This document shows, in pieces, positions 19,129-30,792 of a stretch of DNA of 64,000 nt. The stretch is from Psychrobacter sp. WY6. Its GTDB lineage: Bacteria; Pseudomonadota; Gammaproteobacteria; Pseudomonadales; Moraxellaceae. The translations under genes were made by a program, and so were the position numbers. The stretch lies in contig NZ_CP049902.1 of NCBI RefSeq assembly GCF_018448495.1, forward strand, positions 1,922,001 through 1,986,000. The letters are read 5' to 3'. Within the stretch, counting starts at the first letter, position 1, and each line of letters begins with the position of its first letter. The notes below the pieces were generated by a model. That model made no database searches. It saw only the letters and a list, made by a program, of their open reading frames with translations, and was not told the origin of the DNA.

Positions 19129-19800
19129 CTAAGTGCGTCTCTTCCGTAGATTTCCAGTTATAAGCACCATAAAAAACATCTGTGCTTGGCGAGTGCAATT
19201 ATGGAGCATCAGCTGTTTATTTTCTTCAATCTCGTTCAGATCGATTTCATCATCATGGTCTTCAGTATAAGTCAGCTCCAACCAATCGATAATCCAAGAA
19301 AAGAACATATTTACCCCAGCTTCAGCCAGTAGGCGACGGTCATAGGCATTGATATGAGTAAAAGCAGGCTGTAGCGCTAAATCATCAGCCAAGCTTTGAG
19401 CATGTTTTTTGACAAGTTCATTAATAGCTTTGCGTACAGCTTCTGAGCCACCGTAGCGCTCACTGACTAAAAATTGCCAGTAATAAGGCTGATCACTAAC
19501 CATATACAAGAACAGCTGAATGCTCTTAGCAATTTGGCGATCAAAGCTACGTTTACGCCCAATTTGCAAGCTATCGCTTAGGATCGCCAGCGTACCGCCT
19601 AGCTCTTCTACCACCAATGCTCGACCAAGCGATTCCATGTCATCGAAATGCCGATAAAATGCGGTCGGCACCACGCCAACCTCACGCGTTACTTGCCGGA
19701 GGCTGATAGAGCTAAAAGACTGCCCTGTCATACATAAATCAAGCACGGCATTAAAAAAGGCGTGCCGAGTTTGAAGTTTCTTTTGTTCGCGACTGCTCAT
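19129..19800 (-). CDS. TetR-family regulator, FabR-like
   Basis: 223 residues. The helix-turn-helix contains SLRQVTREVGVVPTAFYRHF, closely resembling the DNA-binding segment of FabR/DesT-type regulators that control unsaturated fatty acid synthesis in response to acyl-CoA or acyl-ACP pools. The C-terminal region (SDQPYYWQFLVSERYGGS) also fits that group. No fatty-acid gene lies nearby, so the assignment rests on the protein alone. It is convergent with gspK; dgt lies 104 bp upstream on the same strand. Confidence 0.75.
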   Translation of the reverse strand: MSSREQKKLQTRHAFFNAVLDLCMTGQSFSSISLRQVTREVGVVPTAFYRHFDDMESLGRALVVEELGGTLAILSDSLQIGRKRSFDRQIAKSIQLFLYMVSDQPYYWQFLVSERYGGSEAVRKAINELVKKHAQSLADDLALQPAFTHINAYDRRLLAEAGVNMFFSWIIDWLELTYTEDHDDEIDLNEIEENKQLMLHNCTRQAQMFFMVLITGNLRKRRT

Positions 19801-19904
19801 AATATTTCAAAATTGTCCAATAAGGGTTTATCATACTCATTTCAGCGTAAAAATACGACTGAAATACGCAACTTGTGTTAATTTACTAGACCTGCACGGG
19901 TCTT

Positions 19905-21311
19905 TTAAACCATTGTACCCCAATGGCCTTGTAACTCTTGTGCCAATCGATACGCCTCATGATCATTCATCCCAGTGATAAAGTCCAATATATTTAAGAT
20001 ATTATGATAGACATTATCTGATAATACCCGCCGATGCTCATCCAGATGTGGCTGTAACAACATTAGTAGGCGCTGCTGCTCAAAGGAGGTGGGGGTAGCT
20101 TTTGCGTTTGCCCAAGCCAGTGGTATAAAGGCGTCTAATAATCGGTGCAAGCATTGATTGGCCATCAATTCCATACGTACTTTACTTGGGTGATTGAATA
20201 TTTTTTCGCGTGCCAATTGCTTGGCCTGCAAGATGCCATTTTGCACATTTGCATCACAATGGGTAAATAAACTGCCTTGTAGTGTACCAGCCAGCAATGC
20301 ATCACTGTTGGCGACAAAAGCATCGGTCACGGTATTGACCAAGCGCATCATCGCACGGGCTCGCAATGACGCTAAGCTCTGCCTGACAGACATGTGTACG
20401 GGCAGATTGATACTGTTAGGGCGCTTACCAATCAGCTCATAAAATATGGCGGCAACCTCACTATAGGTCAGCATATTGAGATTGATACCATCTTCTAAAT
20501 CGATCAAGGCATAGCAAATATCATCTGCCGCTTCTAGTAAATAAGCCAGCGGATGACGTGCAAAACCATCGTGCTGTGTTGAGCGCGGTAAATGCAAACA
20601 GGCTGCCAACTCTTCTAATTGTGCTGACTCGCTATAAAAACAGCCAAATTTTTGTACATTTTGATGGTATTTATCATTGTCATCGTTGCTGTGAGAGGCA
20701 AGCCACGGATACTTCATAAAAGCGCCTAAGGTCGCACAAGTGAGACGCATACCACCTTTATCGGGATGGTGCTCATTACGCGCCAACAGTCGAAACCCTT
20801 GTGCATTACCTTCGTAGGCCAGCAAGTCCAAGCGCTCGTTGCTACTTAACTTTTGTAATATCGCTTGAGGGTCAGGCTGCCTAAACCAATCTCGAATGGC
20901 ATACTCTCCCGCATGACCAAAAGGCGGGTTGCCAATATCGTGAGCGAGGCACGCTGCTTGTACAATGACACCGACATCGGCTGGCGATACGCCTGCTGGT
21001 AGACCGCTGGCCAATTTATCATGGAGCTTTTCTGCTGCCATCATTGCTAGAGAGCGTCCAATAGAGGAGACCTCAAGCGAATGAGTCAGACGTGTATGGA
21101 TACCGAGCTGATTGGTTAATGGATGGACTTGGGTTTTTTGATTCAACTGCCGAAAGGAGTGAGAAAATACCAGTCTGTCGTAGTCTTTGTGAAACTGAGA
21201 GCGAGTACTCGTATTGGTGTTAAACTTTTTGGCAGCACCAAGACGCTGCGAGTTGAGGAGATGAGACCATTGTGTGGTAGGAGACGGCAAAGAGGTTGGA
21301 GTAGTTAGCAT
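19905..21311 (-). CDS. dgt: Deoxyguanosinetriphosphate triphosphohydrolase
   Basis: HD-domain hydrolase converting dGTP to deoxyguanosine and triphosphate, influencing dNTP balance. 468 residues. Metal-binding HD pattern: FSHSFRQLNQKTQV, RLTHSLEVSSIGR and CLAHDIGNPPFGHAGEYAI, followed by the family segments LAYEGNAQGFRLL and LLEAADDICYALIDLEDGI. The gene is intact. Neighbours (a FabR-like regulator and the His-rich lipoprotein) do not indicate a common operon. Confidence 0.92.
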   Translation of the reverse strand: MLTTPTSLPSPTTQWSHLLNSQRLGAAKKFNTNTSTRSQFHKDYDRLVFSHSFRQLNQKTQVHPLTNQLGIHTRLTHSLEVSSIGRSLAMMAAEKLHDKLASGLPAGVSPADVGVIVQAACLAHDIGNPPFGHAGEYAIRDWFRQPDPQAILQKLSSNERLDLLAYEGNAQGFRLLARNEHHPDKGGMRLTCATLGAFMKYPWLASHSNDDNDKYHQNVQKFGCFYSESAQLEELAACLHLPRSTQHDGFARHPLAYLLEAADDICYALIDLEDGINLNMLTYSEVAAIFYELIGKRPNSINLPVHMSVRQSLASLRARAMMRLVNTVTDAFVANSDALLAGTLQGSLFTHCDANVQNGILQAKQLAREKIFNHPSKVRMELMANQCLHRLLDAFIPLAWANAKATPTSFEQQRLLMLLQPHLDEHRRVLSDNVYHNILNILDFITGMNDHEAYRLAQELQGHWGTMV

Positions 21312-21373
21312 ATTGAAACATCCGAAACCAAGGAAGCCTCTAGCATAGCAAAATAGCGCCCTTGGTACAGCTA

Positions 21374-21941
21374 CTAAGATTTCTGGCAGTTAAAAAGCAC
21401 TTCTTCCTCTTCGATAGCTACATTGCTGCCCAATGTTTTATTTCGCAACGTTGCCTTGTCACTATTTACTTGCCATATAATGCCATGGGTGTTATCTAAT
21501 CCGATATCACTAGTATAGATGGTTTTTTCAGTACTGGCGTCGCTATCAGAGGTAGCGGTCAAATCGTATTCGATACCATCGATCAGTAGGTGCACTGTCT
21601 TGTGGTGTAGTATCATCATGGTAGGACACGCCGATAGTAGCCGTAGGCTCACAAGAGAATGGTGTGCTGTTGCTGGCATGTTCTGCATGATCGTGTCCTG
21701 CATGCGCGCTTTCCTCGTGGCTATGACTTTCATGACTATGTCCTTCATGACCTTGTTCCATAGCATCGTGCCCTTCGTGCTCTTCATGAGCATGTTCAGC
21801 GTGATCGTCTACGGGTGTTATTTCTTCAGATACTACCGTATCACTTTCTGCATTAGGCTGACAGCCCAATAGAGAGCCTGTCATGATACTTCCTACAAGC
21901 GCAACACTGGCAAATCTAGAAAAAGAGAAATAGTCAGTCAC
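21374..21941 (-). CDS. His-rich lipoprotein with MliC-like domain, one frameshift
   Basis: The GTG start at 21941 follows a GAGGA site at a good distance. The N-terminus is a lipoprotein signal ending MTGSLLGC (Cys at residue 27). A 40-residue segment holds about 14 histidines (HEEHEGHDAMEQGHEGHSHE and onward), suggesting metal binding. The rest, FSCEPTATIGVSYHDD and, in the next frame, KTVHLLIDGIEYDLTATSDS to WQVNSDKATLRNKTLG, resembles the C-type lysozyme inhibitor (MliC) fold pattern of Cys, beta strands and a C-terminal Cys (LFNCQKS). One A is missing near 21599-21602. Combining a His-rich linker with this domain is unusual; the function is inferred. Confidence 0.7.
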
Positions 21942-22003
21942 AGTATAAGTCCTCAAATAGTAAAATAAAGATATGTTATAATATAACAATGTTAAGATAA
22001 AAT

Positions 22004-22040
22004 AAAGCCGATGATGGAGAATTTCCAACATCGGCTTATT
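22004..22040 (-). terminator. Terminator downstream of ychF
   Basis: Nine-bp arms AAGCCGATG/CATCGGCTT (22005-22013 and 22029-22037), followed on the minus strand by a T-rich stretch. It lies 30 bases past the ychF stop. Confidence 0.7.
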
Positions 22041-22069
22041 AACTATCAGTCAGGATGCACCGCTTAACG

Positions 22070-23161
22070 TTACACGTTAAATCTAAAGTGCATGATATCG
22101 CCATCTTGTACGATATAGGTTTTGCCTTCTAAGCGTGATTTGCCAGCGGCAGCTGCGCCTTTTTCACCGTTGTATTCGATAAAGTCGTCATACGCAATGA
22201 CCTCAGCACGAATGAAGCCGCGCTCAAAATCGGTATGAATCACGCCAGCAGCTTGCGGAGCCGTTGCGCCCACTGCAACCGTCCAAGCACGCACTTCTTT
22301 AACACCAGCAGTAAAGTAAGTCTGCATATCTAGCAAGTCATAACCACCGCGAATCACTTGATCAAGACCAGCTTCTTCCATATCCATCTCAGCTAGGAAG
22401 TCTTTTTTGTCGTCTTCATCAAGCTGAGCGATTTCAGATTCGATTTGGTTGCATAGAGCGATAACGATAGAATCTTCGCCAGTCGCATAGTTGCGTACCG
22501 CATCAAGGTAAGGGTTGTTTTCAAAGCCATCTTCACTGACGTTGGCGATATACATGGTTGGTTTTAGGGTGATTAAACCATAACTTCTGATAAGTTTTTT
22601 CTCATCAGCATCTAGGTTCGCTGCGCGTGCCGCTTTACCTTCGGCTAATAAAGGCTCAACTTTTTTGAAGATATCAAGTAATGCTTGCGCGTCTTTGTCG
22701 CCACCTTTAGCCTTCTTGGTTTGGTTGTGAATGGCACGCTCAACGGCCTCTAAATCTGCCAATGCCAATTCGGTATTGATGGTTTCGATATCATCAATCG
22801 GGCTGACGCGACCATCAACGTGGACGACGTTGTCATCATCAAAACAGCGTACGACGTGCGCAATCGCATCAGTCTCACGGATATTGGCTAGGAACTGGTT
22901 GCCCATGCCTTCGCCTTTTGACGCGCCAGCGACTAGACCTGCGATATCCACAAACTCCATCGTCGTTGGCAATACGCGCTCAGGCTTAACGATATCAGCC
23001 AGTTTCTTTAGGCGTGGGTCAGGTACTGGTACGATACCTGTGTTGGGATCTTTGGTACAAAATGGAAAGTTTTCAGCGGCGATTCCCGCTTTGGTCAACG
23101 CATTAAACAAGGTGGATTTACCCACGTTTGGTAGGCCGACGATGCCGCAATTAAAACCCAT
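22070..23161 (-). CDS. ychF: Ribosome-binding ATPase YchF
   Basis: Obg-family P-loop protein that binds ribosomes and prefers ATP to GTP. 363 residues, family length. It begins [20 protein letters not shown] with the Walker [10 protein letters not shown]. Next come [20 protein letters not shown], then NQIE in the position of the usual NKxD, which accounts for ATP specificity. The C-terminal TGS-like domain includes [12 protein letters not shown] and [19 protein letters not shown] and ends HFRFNV. The gene is intact and monocistronic here. Confidence 0.96.
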   Translation of the reverse strand: MGFNCGIVGLPNVGKSTLFNALTKAGIAAENFPFCTKDPNTGIVPVPDPRLKKLADIVKPERVLPTTMEFVDIAGLVAGASKGEGMGNQFLANIRETDAIAHVVRCFDDDNVVHVDGRVSPIDDIETINTELALADLEAVERAIHNQTKKAKGGDKDAQALLDIFKKVEPLLAEGKAARAANLDADEKKLIRSYGLITLKPTMYIANVSEDGFENNPYLDAVRNYATGEDSIVIALCNQIESEIAQLDEDDKKDFLAEMDMEEAGLDQVIRGGYDLLDMQTYFTAGVKEVRAWTVAVGATAPQAAGVIHTDFERGFIRAEVIAYDDFIEYNGEKGAAAAGKSRLEGKTYIVQDGDIMHFRFNV

Positions 23162-23524
23162 AACATTCTCTCAATATAGTAATAAAATCAGTTGGTATAA
23201 AGATTGGTTAAATGATAAATCAAAATTGGGCATATTGTAGCAAATTTACCGGAATAGGGGTGAGGGTTGTTGTATTGTATACTGAGATTTTGCGTTTGGT
23301 CATGACTGGTAATTTTGCTGTTTTATCGATTATGGTAAGCTGTGCTATAAAACGATATTTTGGCTTGTCGGCGTATAAAAGGTAAGCATCTGTGACTCGG
23401 TACACTGTACGAGCAATCCTCATTATGAGCACCAAGCGCTCTCAGTCAAATCTGCAAACCACTATGTATAAATACGCCATATCGATATAGGCCGCTAAAA
23501 TAAAATGAAAGGCAAAATCCTATA
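23162..23524. other. Gene-free divergent intergenic region
   Basis: 363 bases between ychF (minus) and the UvrD-like helicase (plus). Only a 71-codon minus-strand ORF without family features is open. No structured element was recognised. Confidence 0.5.
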
Positions 23525-25714
23525 ATGACCAACACGATTTTTGACACGCGCCACTACAATTATCCCCAGAATTTCATGGAAATCAAGCCCAAGCTGGCAC
23601 GACTTGAGCAGGCGATTAAAAAGCTAGAGGCAAATTTAATCGATGCTAATAATGCTGCAAATATTGAGCTGTTAAATGAAAGGCTGAATGGTGAATTAGG
23701 ATTCAAAGTAGACTACGCCCGTGAACTAAATCCTGACCAATTATTAGCAGCCACAACTATCGAAGGCAAAGTGCTAGTGATTGCAGGTGCGGGCTCCGGC
23801 AAGACTAAAACGCTTACGTACCGGACCAGTTATTTGTTAGAGAGCGGGGTCACGCCCAAAAGCATCTTGCTACTGACCTTTACGCGTAAAGCCGCCAATG
23901 AAATAAAAAGCCGCGCCAAAACCTTACTTGCAAACACCTTATTTGATAAACAGTCTAATGAAGATTGGGCCAAGGATAAACTGCCAACCGATAAGCGGCT
24001 CAACGATATCACCAGTGGTACTTTTCACTCATTCTGCAATATGCTGCTGCGTCAATATTCAGGTTTATTGGGCATTAATCCGCGATTTACGATTTTAGAC
24101 ACGGGCGATAGCGAAGATGCCATCGACTTAATTCATAAAGAAAAGAAGTATCCTGCTCAAACCAAAAGCCAAGCCTTTCCGCGTAAGAAGACACTGCAAA
24201 ATATCATTTCTAGCTCTCGGAATAGACGCATTCATATCCGCGATTTAATCGAAAGCAGTTATCCTGATATCGCTGTGCACATTCCGATTATCGAGCAATT
24301 GGCAGTCGATTTTCATGAGTATAAGCGTGCCAATCATCTCTACGACTTTGACGATATTATCAGTCAGGTCGTGCGTCATTTGAAGACGAATGATACCTTT
24401 CGCCAAATATTACAAAACCAATATCGCTACATTATGGTTGATGAGTATCAAGACACCAATATTCCGCAAAAAGCAGCTGATAGATTTGATTAGTAAACCT
24501 GAGTCGGTATCGCTGATGGTCGTTGGTGATGACAACCAGAGTATTTATGCTTTTCGCGGTGCCAATTACGAAAATATTCTGTTATTCGGTGAGACCTATC
24601 CCGATGCCAAGCTGATTAAGCTCGAGCAAAACTATCGCAGTACGCCTGCTGTTTTGGATTATATCAATGCTCTGTCAGCGCAAATCACACTAGGCTATCA
24701 AAAAAATTGTACTCTGGCGTATCGATAAGTGGACATAAGCCAGTGTTTAGTCGCCTAAGCAATGAGACAAAAGAAGCAAAATATATCGCCGATAAAATCA
24801 TTGAGCTAAAATCGAATCATGACTACGATGATTTTGCGGTACTGTGTCGCACATCCTTTCAATCTAACTATGTCCAATTAGAGTTTATGGAGCGTCATAT
24901 TCCATTCATTGTGGTGGGCGGTATCAAATTTATTGAAAGGCGACATATCAAAGACGTTTTGGCCTTTGTTAAAGTCCTCTACAACCCGAATGATACGATT
25001 GCTTGGCACCGTATTTTGACCTTGTTTCAAGGCGTGGGGACAGTCACCGCGACGCGTTTGACCCAAGCGATTAATGCCGATAACAACTCCTTTGAGCCAC
25101 TACTCACGCCAAAGTTTGCTAAAAAAAGCGCACAGCTTGAGCCTTTATAATACGCTGACTAAGGCAAATCAGGCTGAATCCGTCGAGAGGGTCATTGAGC
25201 ATATTTTAGAGTTCTATATTCCTGTCTTAAAAACAATTGAGGAAAATTGGCGAGAGCGCAACGAGGACTTTCGTGTGCTCAAAAATTTGGCAATAGAACA
25301 CAGTAGCCTTGATAACTTCTTAGAAAATTTGGCACTCGATCCGCCTAATGATTCGGTCGCAGCCATGGATAAACCAGAGGATAATGACACAGATAAAGTG
25401 ACTATTTCGACCATTCACAGTGCCAAAGGGCTGGAGTGGCCAGTGGTGTTTGTTAACTCATTGGTCGATGGTATCACGCCGCACTATCGCTCTTTGGATG
25501 ATTTTGAGGAGCTAGAGAAGAACGAAAATTATTCTACGTTGCTTGTAGTCGCGCCAAGAGCAGACTGTATCTAACGGCACCTGATTACTTTGCCAGTTAT
25601 TCAGGGTATTTTGACAAGCCATCGCGGTTTATCGCTGAGCTGTCTGCTGATGAAGTGACTGTAGATATAGCTAAACATCCTAGTCTGGAAAATGATGATC
25701 CAGTGTGGTGGTGA
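23525..25714 (+). CDS. UvrD/Rep-like superfamily 1 helicase, four frameshifts
   Basis: ATP-dependent 3'-5' DNA helicase of the UvrD/Rep class. Motifs in order: LNPDQLLAATTIEGKVLVIA, Walker A GAGSGKTKTLTYR, LTFTRKAANEIKSR, TFHSFCNMLLRQY, Walker B IMVDEYQDTN, then in successive frames VGDDNQSIYAFRGA, LEQNYRSTPAVLDYI, STIHSAKGLEWPVVFVN and YVACSRAKSRLYLTAP. Frame changes are needed near 24470, 24712, 25130 and 25520. The C-terminus is short (ends ENDDPVWW), giving about 729 residues. It is not obviously UvrD itself: the N-terminal 70 residues are a distinctive coiled extension. It is tail to tail with the large helicase-nuclease, 49 bp away. Confidence 0.85.
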
Positions 25715-25763
25715 TATTGTGAGTATATTACCACCGCACTGGTATTGACTGACTCTTATATAT

Positions 25764-28700
25764 TTAAGCATCAGTCTCCGTTTCAATATCGATCTGTGGT
25801 GCATCAACAGTCGTGACGATTCTAGATTCAACATACGAGCTGCTATATGCCGTGTCGGTAGTGATTGGATAAATCTCTAAACGTTCCAACTCTGCTAATA
25901 AATCTTGGATGACTTCTTTTTTACGAGTGACAAAAGTAGAGGCAAAGCAGCGCCAGAATTTCCAGCCAGCACGCTCCAAAATACGCTGACGTTGCATATC
26001 GCTGTCCCATTTGTCAGGCCCATGATATCTATCGCCATCACATTCAATGGCTAGGCTGTTGTCGTTTTCACCTTCGACAACCATATCGATTCGGTATGCA
26101 CCTGCTTTAACCTGTGGAACCACTCGATAGCCTCTCTCCACCAGAAGATCAAAGACTTCCGTTTCAAAGGGTGACTCACATTTATCACGCAAGTCAGCTA
26201 CTTGCTCTTCATTTTGCATAAATGGCGCTTGAAAATGTTTGATGAGTTCAGCGCGATAATGGTCAGCTTGGCTAAGCTCATCTAGCTCAATACTACGTAC
26301 TAAATACATTCTATCGCGCGCTCTTGAGGCCGCGACATTCATACGCTGAGCGAAAGTATCTCTCGTTTGTGCATGGGCAGCTCCAGGTGCCACTACCAAT
26401 GACAAAAACATGATATCGCGCTCTTTACCTTGAAAGGTTCTGGCATCACCGCAAGCGATATCAAAAGCAGTCATTACCGCCTCATCTAGTTCTTTGTTGA
26501 GTATCTCCATAATATTATGTGCTTGCTTATTGCCTAGCAATGAGACAACACCGATGGTTTTACCTTTATAAGCTGGATCAGAAACGAGGGTTTTGATTTC
26601 ATCGATAATAAATCTGACTTCTGATGGGTTAATATCAGAGCCTTTAATCCGATAGCCATCGGTGACATAAATATCAATCAATGGAGGGTCTAAGCGCTCT
26701 GAGGGTTTTGCTTTACGCAAAGGTATCAGCTCATGGTTGTAAAACTCACGTTTTGAGAACTCAATAATAGGTGCCACACTACGAAAATGTTCTTTTAGCA
26801 TCACACTGCTATCTGCAAAAACGACTTTGAATAAATCATAGATTGAACGATCAGGCGACATCTGTGAGCGATAGACAGGGACTTGATTGCTCAAATACTG
26901 TGCCATCAGATTGCGAATTTTTTCGATATCGAGACCGACGCCTTCTGGTGACACTTGCTTATCGTCACCAACGATTAACACTTTTTTGGCTCTCATGATG
27001 GCTGGCAATGCCGTTAAATCAGATTGAGAGGCTTCATCGATGATAACCAAGTCAAAACTGCCGAACTCTGCTGGCAAGGATTCAGAAATGCGATAATGCG
27101 GCATAATCCAACACGGAATAGCAGCACTTGCTCCTGCAGAGGCTTCGCGCGCTTCACGGCGATAATAGTGCGCACCTTTGCCCGTTCCTTTACCAATACG
27201 CATAATGGCAGAGCGGTATTTTTCTAAAGACGCTCTCACGTTTGGCGTTGCATTTTCTGCGACTTTTAACCAAGCTCTTTTGGTGATGGCTTCTTGATAG
27301 AGTCTTGCCAGATTTACTTCTAAATTGCCACGAGTTTTGGCCAGTTGAACCAACTCCTTGCGACCATCGATGCTGTCTATAAAGCTGGTCAATCTAGCAA
27401 TTCGCCAAATCTGCTGCCAGTTATCTGATGCCAAGGTGTCTTGAGAATTATTATGAGGTTCATAACGCAATTTCTTCGCCCAAAGTGGGGCGCCGTTATC
27501 TTCAATGAGTTGGGTAACGTCAGCGATTGTCTGTAAGTCTGTTGCAAGATTATTCACGCGTTGCAGCTCATTTAACAGTTCTTGATAGTCTGTTTGTAAT
27601 TCATCGTCAGATAAACTCGGATCACCAATATTTTGAGTGACAAAGGCCATCATTTTTTCACTAATTGACCCTTTGCAGTCGGCAAGATTAGTAAGTAAGG
27701 TTTCTTTTAACGTGAGACTTTCAGCCAGATTATGTCTCTTTAAATGTTGTTTAAGAACACTCTCAATTTCAATCAAAGTATCTTTGTCATAAGGTGCTGC
27801 AGAAATAACACTCCAATCTACGAATATAGTGCTTAACGCCTGCTTGATACTGTGCTGCAAGTTGTGACTAGCAACGATTTCATCGTATAGATGAACGGCT
27901 GAATGTAACGCAGACAGATTATTGGGCGATACCTCAAATATCGGTAAGGACAGCTCATTTGATAAAGCGTTCCAGCGAAGGATAAGCGCTTGAGATTTTT
28001 TCTAAATGCTATAAAGCTGGATATATACTGCCAGTCTGCCGTACTTGATGGTGCTGACGAGACTATCGTAATAGACTCAAGGTTTTTCTTTTCAGCAGAT
28101 TTGCCAAAAATCCCAGCGAGACCAAATGACTTTTTGCCTTCAGATAAATTCTTCACCGCGTCAACGAGCTCTGGATTTTTATCAAATCATCAGCCATTGT
28201 AATAGGTTTGGTTAAATAAATAGTTCTCTCATCAAAAAGCACTTTGATCTCATCGTTCAGTATAGTGAGATGGCCGATAATGTCTTGCTTAGTCTCATTA
28301 GCTAAATGCTGTTGAATATCCGTCGTCCAGCGCTGCCCAGCCGCGACAATTTTTTGTAGTAGGTCAGTTAGACGAGATGTATTAGCAGTGATTTCCTGAG
28401 CAATATTTATTGTACTAGCACTGTCATTGATTAAGCTTGCCAATTCTCCTTGCTGCTCAGCTGCTTGTGACTCATTGAGATAGCTTAAATCCTTATGAAG
28501 TTGCTTGATAGCGTTGGTAGGAGGCATGTCTGCAACGGCAGGAATTTTTTATTAAGATAACTCAAATCACTGCCGAGGCTTACTCTTGCGTCTTTTAGGG
28601 CTGTGATATCAGCATGAGTAAATCGAGGTTTAAAGGTCTCTTCGATACCCAACTTATCGGGAAAGCTTTCGGTAAGCTGTCTGTTTTGAGCAACCTCAGT

Positions 28701-30400
28701 CGCGGCATCTATGGGCTTGATAGTTTCATTATCGATAGTGATATCATCAAGGTTCAACCGTGCCCAAGCCGTAATTTTATGATCAGTGCTGGCCAACTGT
28801 GCATGGATGGTATCAATTTGATTGTCAAACATGAGGATGTCTTTTTTGTAGGCCTCGCGATTGATACTAGATACTTCGCTCGATATTTTTTTGATGGTAT
28901 GTTCAAACTGCTTTAGACCCTCGTTTTCACTGGTCAGTAGGCTAACGGCGAGCGGGCGAATAGATTCAGGCAGTTGTCCTTGTAGTACCTTTAGCGCGGG
29001 GTCTTTCATCGATGTGACCAGTACCCGCTTGCCAAGTGCTAAGTAATGACAAATGACATTAGCAATAGTATGGGTCTTACCTGTGCCGGGCGGGCCTTGA
29101 ACGACGACTCCATCGTGGACATCTAACTGCTGTATGATTTGTACTTGTTCATCGTTGAACGCTTTGGGGAATATAGCTCGGCTGGCGTGCCGATATAGCT
29201 ATCACTGCCACTCACCATAGACAAACCACGATAAGCAGGCAGTATATTTTCTTTGTTTTCTGTAGCAGGCTCTGTCAGCATTGCCTTAAGGGCGCTCGGT
29301 AAATCAATGTCAGTGACCGATTCTAGCTGAATGGATAAGTTGTTTAAGTCTTGCAAAAAGATATTGTTACTTCTAGGACGCGCCATAATGACCCATGTGT
29401 CAGTAACAATCAGGTTGTTTTGCGCTTTAGGGATTTTTCGATCATCTGCACTAGTATGATCTGGTTGATAAACGCCAGAGGAGTCAAGCAAAGTAACCGC
29501 TGATTTTAAGATAGGCTCATAGCTACTCGGTAAAAAAGGACTTAAGGACACATCTTCTGAATCATAAAAATCTTTGCTGTTCTTTAATAACTTCGCTAAA
29601 CCCTGATTTTCTTCTATAGAAAAAGGCTCCGTTTCAAGCGTGGGAGCAGATAGGGTAGGCTTGATGAGTAATGCCATTGTCTTTTGATCTAAGGTGATTT
29701 CAACAGATTGCGTCAATAGTGGATACTTTATCTGCTTGCTACTCTGCTCATCGTCCGTGCTTTTTCGTGTGGCAATACCCACACCCCACACCAACTCTAA
29801 CTGTGCATCAGCGAGATTGCCCTGAAGCTGTTGGTTAAGCATGAATAGACTAGAATACAAAGCAATGCTTTGGCGAACGAGCTTTTCTTCTGCTAGCCAA
29901 GGTTTCCAAATATCTTTGAGGTAATTGTTATATTCCTCTTGTAAAGCTTCTCTTTCAGAGAAATCTTTTAAATAAACTTCTGTCTTTAATGTCTCGTCTG
30001 AATCTAACGATTCATTTTTATGATTTTCAACTTCAAACGGAGTGAATACCTCTGTAGCGCCCGAGGACAAAAGACCATCATCTATGAATGATTGCACAGA
30101 TGCTTTTTCTTTTAGTGACGGTGGTTCGCTAAATTTGGCTGGAAACTTTAACCAATGTGCTAACAGTGCGCTGTTGGGTTTAGGTGCTGAGTTTTCACGC
30201 AATCGCTCTAAACGGAGCCAAACGTCCTCTGAGGTATCGTCGGTGATGTTAAGATTGATACCCGGCAAGCCTAATAATTGCTCCTCGGTACAAGTGAAAT
30301 CACTGTGTTTAGCAAAATCTTGAGTAGGCGCTTTTTTCATCAAAGCACACTGCTTGATGAACTCAATTTGAGAGGCCAGTCTTTGTGCGTAAATACTCAT
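25764..30400 (-). CDS. Large SF1 helicase (COG1112-like) with C-terminal restriction-type nuclease, four frameshifts
   Basis: A protein of about 1,545 residues when frames are joined. The N-terminal 400 residues (VWLRLERLRENSAPKPNSAL and on) are of the type that precedes COG1112 helicases. Walker A GPPGTGKTHTIANV lies near 29060-29100, followed by a long coiled region. The helicase core has LVIIDEASQSDLTALPAIM, VGDDKQVSP, VVSLLGNKQAHNIMEIL, FQGKERDIMFLS and NVAASRARDRMYLVRS. The last 120 residues form an endonuclease fold of the Vsr/MTES_1575 type: SPFETEVFDLLVERGY, YRIDMVVEGEND, AIECDGDRYHGPDKWDSDMQ and GWKFWRC. Frameshifts fall near 29163, 28550, 28170 and 28000. Such fusions occur in anti-phage defence systems; that role is inferred. 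Confidence 0.8.
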
Positions 30401-30792
30401 TTGTTAAACCTTCCAAATCATCAAAATATTAGCCCTGACCTTGCTGGCACATCATAAATACTGTTTATCAGACTTTATAATTAAAATGCTTAGGCGGCTG
30501 ATCATTTATAAATTAAAAAAAATACCAAACTATAGCACAGAAATTGATAGCACTAAGTCGCATCTAGTATTTTTAAAAATGATGGCTAATCATTACTATT
30601 TTATCACCCAAACTCTCATTATTCCTATCAAAAATACCTTTTCAAAAACCCCATAACCAAAAGTATTTAATAGCAAAAATATTTATGAGATTGGGGTTTA
30701 ATATTCAGCTCAATGCGTTACTATTACCACCTTATTCCGTTAGACCCTCATATTAGATACTCTGTATTAACACCATAAGAAAAGGATAGGTT
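30401..30792. other. Gene-free, very A/T-rich divergent region
   Basis: 392 bases between the helicase-nuclease start and the FAD dehydrogenase. It is visibly more A/T-rich than its surroundings, with only a 71-codon ORF lacking family features. It probably carries both promoters. Confidence 0.5.

Noticed and set aside
30441..30656. 71-codon ORF upstream of the FAD dehydrogenase
   Set aside because: Very A/T-rich, Lys/Ile/Tyr-heavy by composition, no ribosome site, no domain.
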